Below are positions 60,984 through 64,000 of a stretch of 64,000 nucleotides of DNA, in pieces. Each line of letters starts with the position of its first letter. The first letter of the stretch is position 1. Source of the stretch: Maribellus sp. CM-23 (lineage in GTDB: Bacteria; Bacteroidota; Bacteroidia; Bacteroidales; Prolixibacteraceae); assembly GCF_021354595.1 (NCBI RefSeq), contig NZ_JADWYJ010000001.1, forward strand, positions 1,403,446-1,467,445, in the 5' to 3' direction. The notes beneath the pieces were generated by a model, which saw only the letters and a list, made by a program, of their open reading frames with translations, did not search any database and had not been told where the DNA came from. The position numbers and the translations under genes were made by a program.

Positions 60984-61199
60984 ATGAGAACTAAACTTGA
61001 TAAAAAAGAAATTAAGCTTACAATCATACTTTTAAGTATTGTTGGAGTAATTGTTATTTTGTATTTCTGGGCACAGTATGGTAAATCTAATTTTCCAAAA
61101 AGTGTTATCATTTTTATTGCAGGATTCCTTGGAGTATTAGCTGTAAGAATACCATTAAAACTATTATTTGAGTTAATAATAAAATTGATAAAAAAAATA
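60984..61199 (+). pseudogene. Small membrane ORF that runs in frame into namZ
   Basis: Seventy-two codons with two TM segments (LTIILLSIVGVIVILYFWA and VIIFIAGFLGVLAVRIPLKLL) have no stop before the NamZ start at 61200. The AT-rich composition belongs to the island and changes at the junction. Either the island gene lost its 3' end when it was joined to namZ, or a fused 460-residue protein is made. The namZ signal peptide argues for separate initiation. Confidence 0.45.
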
Positions 61200-62366
61200 A
61201 TGAAACGGGTAAATCTGATTTTAGCGATCATCATGAGCATTTCGTTGACTACGTTCGCTCAACAGAAAATTACAACAGGTGCCGAACGCTTAAATGTCTA
61301 TCTACCTTTGCTGGAAGGCAAAAAAGTAGGTGTAATGGTGAACCAGACAGCGATTGTTGGCGGCAAACACTTGGTTGACGTGCTGTTGGAAAAAGGTGTT
61401 GACCTACAATTTGCGTTCATTCCCGAACACGGCTTTCGTGGAACCATCGAGCGCGGAGAGGATGTACACAACGATGTGGATACCAAAACAGGCTTGCCAC
61501 TGTATTCGCTGTATGGAGAAAACCACCAGGCCGATTCGTTGGTTCGTTCGGTGGATGTAATGATATTCGATATACAGGATGTGGGCGCTCGTTTTTACAC
61601 CTTTGTTGTAGGAATGCACAATGTAATGCAATTGTGCGCCAACAATAACCGTCCGCTTCTAGTTCTCGACCGTCCTAATCCTAACGGAGAGCAGGTTGAC
61701 GGCCCTGTTCGGAAAGACGATAAATTTAAATCGGATATCAGTTTTCATAAAGTTGCGATGATACACGGACTTACGATTGGCGAGTTAGCGCAAATGATAA
61801 ACGGCGAAGGCTGGCTCGATAATGGGGAGAAAAAGTGCGACCTTACTGTTATTCCGCTGGAAAACTACACGCACAAATCAAAATATGAGTTGCCTGTTAT
61901 TCCGTCTCCCAGCTTACCCAACTATCAATCGGTTCGTTTGTTTCCACTGCTGTGTTTATTTGAAGCGACCGATTTCAGCATAGGCCGTGGAACAGATTTT
62001 CCATTTCAGGTAATCGGCTATCCCGACACTCAGTTTGGCGATTTCACGTTTACGCCGGGAACCCGCGTGGGCATGTCAGCACATGTAGAGCAACAGGGGA
62101 ATCTATGCTATGGCATAGACTTGCGCGGATTAAAAGCTGACAGCATTCGGTTTACGCTCAAATATATTCTTGATTTCTACCATAAAATGCCCGATAAATT
62201 CTTTGCACGTCCCGACTTCTTCGATAAGTTGGCCGGTACAGATAAACTCCGCGAACAAATTTTGGCGGGATGGACAGAAGAACAGATCCGCGACAGTTGG
62301 AAGGAAGAACTTTCGGAATACAAGCGAATGCGCAAAAAATATCTTTTATATGAGGATTTTGAATAG
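61200..62366 (+). CDS. namZ: Exo-beta-N-acetylmuramidase, DUF1343 family (NamZ-like)
   Basis: The protein (388 residues from ATG 61200) has a signal peptide (MKRVNLILAIIMSISLTTFAQ, about residues 1-20). The DUF1343 core includes GKKVGVMVNQTAIVG, FIPEHGFRGTIERG, MIFDIQDVGARFYTFVVGMHN, LDRPNPNGEQVDGP and PVIPSPSLPNYQSV. The NamZ family removes non-reducing-end MurNAc from peptidoglycan fragments during wall recycling. Full length suggests an active enzyme. Directly upstream the island ends. Confidence 0.92.
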   Translation: MKRVNLILAIIMSISLTTFAQQKITTGAERLNVYLPLLEGKKVGVMVNQTAIVGGKHLVDVLLEKGVDLQFAFIPEHGFRGTIERGEDVHNDVDTKTGLPLYSLYGENHQADSLVRSVDVMIFDIQDVGARFYTFVVGMHNVMQLCANNNRPLLVLDRPNPNGEQVDGPVRKDDKFKSDISFHKVAMIHGLTIGELAQMINGEGWLDNGEKKCDLTVIPLENYTHKSKYELPVIPSPSLPNYQSVRLFPLLCLFEATDFSIGRGTDFPFQVIGYPDTQFGDFTFTPGTRVGMSAHVEQQGNLCYGIDLRGLKADSIRFTLKYILDFYHKMPDKFFARPDFFDKLAGTDKLREQILAGWTEEQIRDSWKEELSEYKRMRKKYLLYEDFE

Positions 62367-62438
62367 ATCGTTTTTTAATAAGGGAAGAAACAAAAGAGCT
62401 GATTGATAAGTTAGATAAAGCAAAACAGTTATAAACAG

Positions 62439-63104
62439 ATGAAAGCAATAATAACCGGAGCAAGCGGCATGGTAGGAAAGGGTGTTCTTCTGGAATGCCT
62501 CGACCATGAAGCCGTTACGGAGGTTTTGGTCATCAACCGAAACCCGCTCGGAATTCAGCATCCGAAATTAAAGGAAGTGATTCACCGTGATTTTGCCGAT
62601 TTCACAGCTATACAATCCCAACTCGAAGGCTACGATGCCTGCTTCTTTTGCATGGGAGTGAGCTCTGTGGGCATGAATGAAGCCGATTACCGGCGGGTAA
62701 CTTACGATTTCGCCCTGGCGCTGGCCCGGGTACTTCGCACCTTGAATCCGGACATGACCTTCAACTATGTTTCGGGGGTTGGCACCGACTCAACCGAAAA
62801 AGGGAGAAGCATGTGGGCCCGCGTAAAAGGCAAAACCGAAAACGATCTGATCAGTCTTGGTTTTAAGCAAGCCTACATGTTCCGCCCGGGAATGATCATC
62901 CCCAAAAGAGGAATCAAGTCGAGAACAAAACTTTACCAGTTTTTGTACGATTATTTTATGTGGCTGGTCAACCTGGTAAAGTTTCTTTCGCCCAACTCGG
63001 TGGTAGATACCACACAGGTGGGCAAAGCCATGATAAATTCAGCATTGAAGGGCTATTCCAAAAACGTATTAGCCCCCAAAGACATCATTATTCTGGCAAA
63101 GTAA
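62439..63104 (+). CDS. NAD(P)-binding Rossmann protein (YwnB/YbbO-like oxidoreductase)
   Basis: This 221-residue protein has the nucleotide motif MKAIITGASGMVGKGVLLEC and then VLVINRNPLGIQHPKLKEV. FFCMGVSSVGMNEADYRRVTYDFALALARVL (read over residues about 68-98) follows, with VSGVGTDSTEKGRSMWARVKGKTE containing the catalytic-type Lys. FRPGMIIPKRGIKS closes the fold. It belongs to the atypical SDR group of NAD(P)-dependent epimerases without a classical YxxxK. The substrate is unknown. Confidence 0.88.
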   Translation: MKAIITGASGMVGKGVLLECLDHEAVTEVLVINRNPLGIQHPKLKEVIHRDFADFTAIQSQLEGYDACFFCMGVSSVGMNEADYRRVTYDFALALARVLRTLNPDMTFNYVSGVGTDSTEKGRSMWARVKGKTENDLISLGFKQAYMFRPGMIIPKRGIKSRTKLYQFLYDYFMWLVNLVKFLSPNSVVDTTQVGKAMINSALKGYSKNVLAPKDIIILAK

Positions 63105-63131
63105 AATCCGCCAAGCAGATTGCGACATCGG

Positions 63132-64000
63132 TTACATCAGGCCTTTTAACATGCCATGGTAGTACATTGGCTCCAGCCCGTGCACTTTCAACATCCACCA
63201 CATTCCGCGCTCTACCGCAGGGTCCAGCCACGGAATGGTTGGCATCAACTCTTTGTCGTAGCCAAATTCGCACATCAGCACCTTTCCGTACTCCGTTACG
63301 ATCGGACACGCAGAGTAACCGTTGTACGTTTCTTCGGGCTCGTTGCCTTCCATAATCGAAACCAGGTTGGCAGCAGCCACCGGAGCCTGCATGCGAATGG
63401 CCGCCCCTGTTTTGCTGGTACGCAGTCCACCCGCATCGCCAACCACCATAATGTTTTTATAATGCGTATGAACCAGTGTGGCATTGTCTACATCGGCCCA
63501 GCCACCGTGACGCAAATCGCCTGTCGTTATGGCCAGCGGAGAATTTCTCACAAAATCGGGCGCACTCATCGGCGGGATAAAATGAAGCAAATCATAATCC
63601 ACCGTGATCAATTTTGTATCGTCCACCGGCAAAGGTGCCAGGGTCGCTTCCTCTATCTGCTGAAAAACAGCCTTTTTTGCTGAAGTATCCACCGATACCA
63701 GGCGGTGTTTGTAAGATATTCCGATGTTCCGTTCGTCATAAATTTGCTGAAGGCGGTCTCCAAAAACCACGGGCGTCATCAGGTTGGTCGAATTCCCGAA
63801 ATACTGAATATCAAACCCGTCCCGGATCTCTTTGTCACGCAGAAAATCTTCGGTAATCAAACAGATCTTTTTAGGCGCGCCGCCGCATTTCAGTTTTGTG
63901 TAGGTGTCGGTAAACACCAGGCGGGAATCTTTGCGGCCGGAGGTAAGTTTCTCCATGGCCCGGTGGTATTTTATGGCTCCCTGATAATCGTAGATGCAGT
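63132..64000 (-). CDS. Sulfide:quinone oxidoreductase-like flavoprotein, 5' end outside the window
   Basis: The minus-strand frame is open to the window edge, and residues before the internal ATG at 63956 (IYDYQGAIKYHRA) also match the SQR family, so the true start lies beyond. KLKCGGAPKKICLITEDFLR contains the Cys of the redox centre. Further blocks are RLVSVDTSAKKAVF, LLHFIPPMSAPDFV, IMVVGDAGGLRTSKTGAAIRMQAPVAAANL (the FAD-binding end) and SACPIVTEYGKVLMCEFGYD with a second Cys. SQR oxidises sulfide and reduces quinone at the inner membrane; relatives also serve other quinone-linked reactions. About two thirds of the gene is visible. Confidence 0.9.
   Translation of the reverse strand, partial: CIYDYQGAIKYHRAMEKLTSGRKDSRLVFTDTYTKLKCGGAPKKICLITEDFLRDKEIRDGFDIQYFGNSTNLMTPVVFGDRLQQIYDERNIGISYKHRLVSVDTSAKKAVFQQIEEATLAPLPVDDTKLITVDYDLLHFIPPMSAPDFVRNSPLAITTGDLRHGGWADVDNATLVHTHYKNIMVVGDAGGLRTSKTGAAIRMQAPVAAANLVSIMEGNEPEETYNGYSACPIVTEYGKVLMCEFGYDKELMPTIPWLDPAVERGMWWMLKVHGLEPMYYHGMLKGLM

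Noticed and set aside
60984..62366. A single 460-residue fusion of a membrane protein and NamZ
   Set aside because: NamZ has its own signal peptide at 61200 and the base composition changes at that point. Separate initiation is more likely.

Overview
The window looks like chromosomal DNA of a Bacteroidota bacterium, most likely Marinilabiliales/Prolixibacteraceae-like (order and family are inference). Support comes from several promoters with the Bacteroidota -7 box TAnnTTTG, no consistent Shine-Dalgarno sequences, many SPII lipoproteins and outer-membrane barrels, a GH97 enzyme, a BlaI/M56 pair whose peptidase carries a TonB-plug-like tail, and a Tat-exported Gfo/Idh lipoprotein. Most of the window is ordinary, densely coded core genome.

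Layout. 0.1-3.5 kb: two fasciclin (FAS1) proteins and a MerR-type regulator with a CarH-like cobalamin-binding motif. 3.7-8 kb: a membrane-anchored protein, metG and a glycine-rich/collagen-like secreted protein. 8.1-13.1 kb: a plus-strand run (HAD phosphatase, esterase lipoprotein, LD-carboxypeptidase, YraN, MmcQ/YjbR, C1 peptidase, S4 protein). 13.1-16.5 kb: minus strand (MscS channel, an ACP-like protein without the carrier serine, GNAT, secreted propeller-like protein). 16.6-19.6 kb: three exported cyclophilins in an operon, the third fused to an inactivated trypsin/HtrA-like domain. 19.5-24.1 kb: HAD, SDR, PNPOx-like, dnaG. 24.6-28.2 kb: sirtuin, barrel proteins, truncated globin, ComF. 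28.5-34.2 kb: tetraheme NapC/NrfH-type cytochrome fused to an FGE-fold domain, Gfo/Idh oxidoreductase, small lipoprotein, Crp/Fnr regulator, MBL hydrolase. 34.3-43.2 kb: GH97, M56-BlaI, a large TonB-type barrel. 43.6-48.6 kb: CD225 and DUF2752 membrane proteins and an envelope cluster. 48.9-57 kb: tRNA-Lys, GH10-like hydrolase, ComB-like phosphatase, C-S lyase, cytochrome c-glucose dehydrogenase fusion, metallophosphoesterase. 57.8-61.2 kb: an AT-rich cassette-like island. 61.2-64 kb: namZ, an NAD(P)-binding protein and a truncated SQR-like flavoprotein.

The most unusual content lies between the genes. Three intergenic arrays (24.17-24.43, 36.84-37.27 and 57.47-57.72 kb) have unrelated core sequences but all follow an exact 21-bp grid (12 units at 21 bp in the last, nine at 42 bp in the second, with no indels in the counted positions). 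The first contains a 41-nt near-perfect palindrome. Separately, the 57.8-61.2 kb island alternates small AT-rich genes with roughly 100-125 nt structured spacers that resemble integron attC sites, with no integrase in the window. Two plus-strand terminators with no upstream plus-strand gene point to small RNAs near 20.4-20.6 kb and 50.7-50.85 kb.
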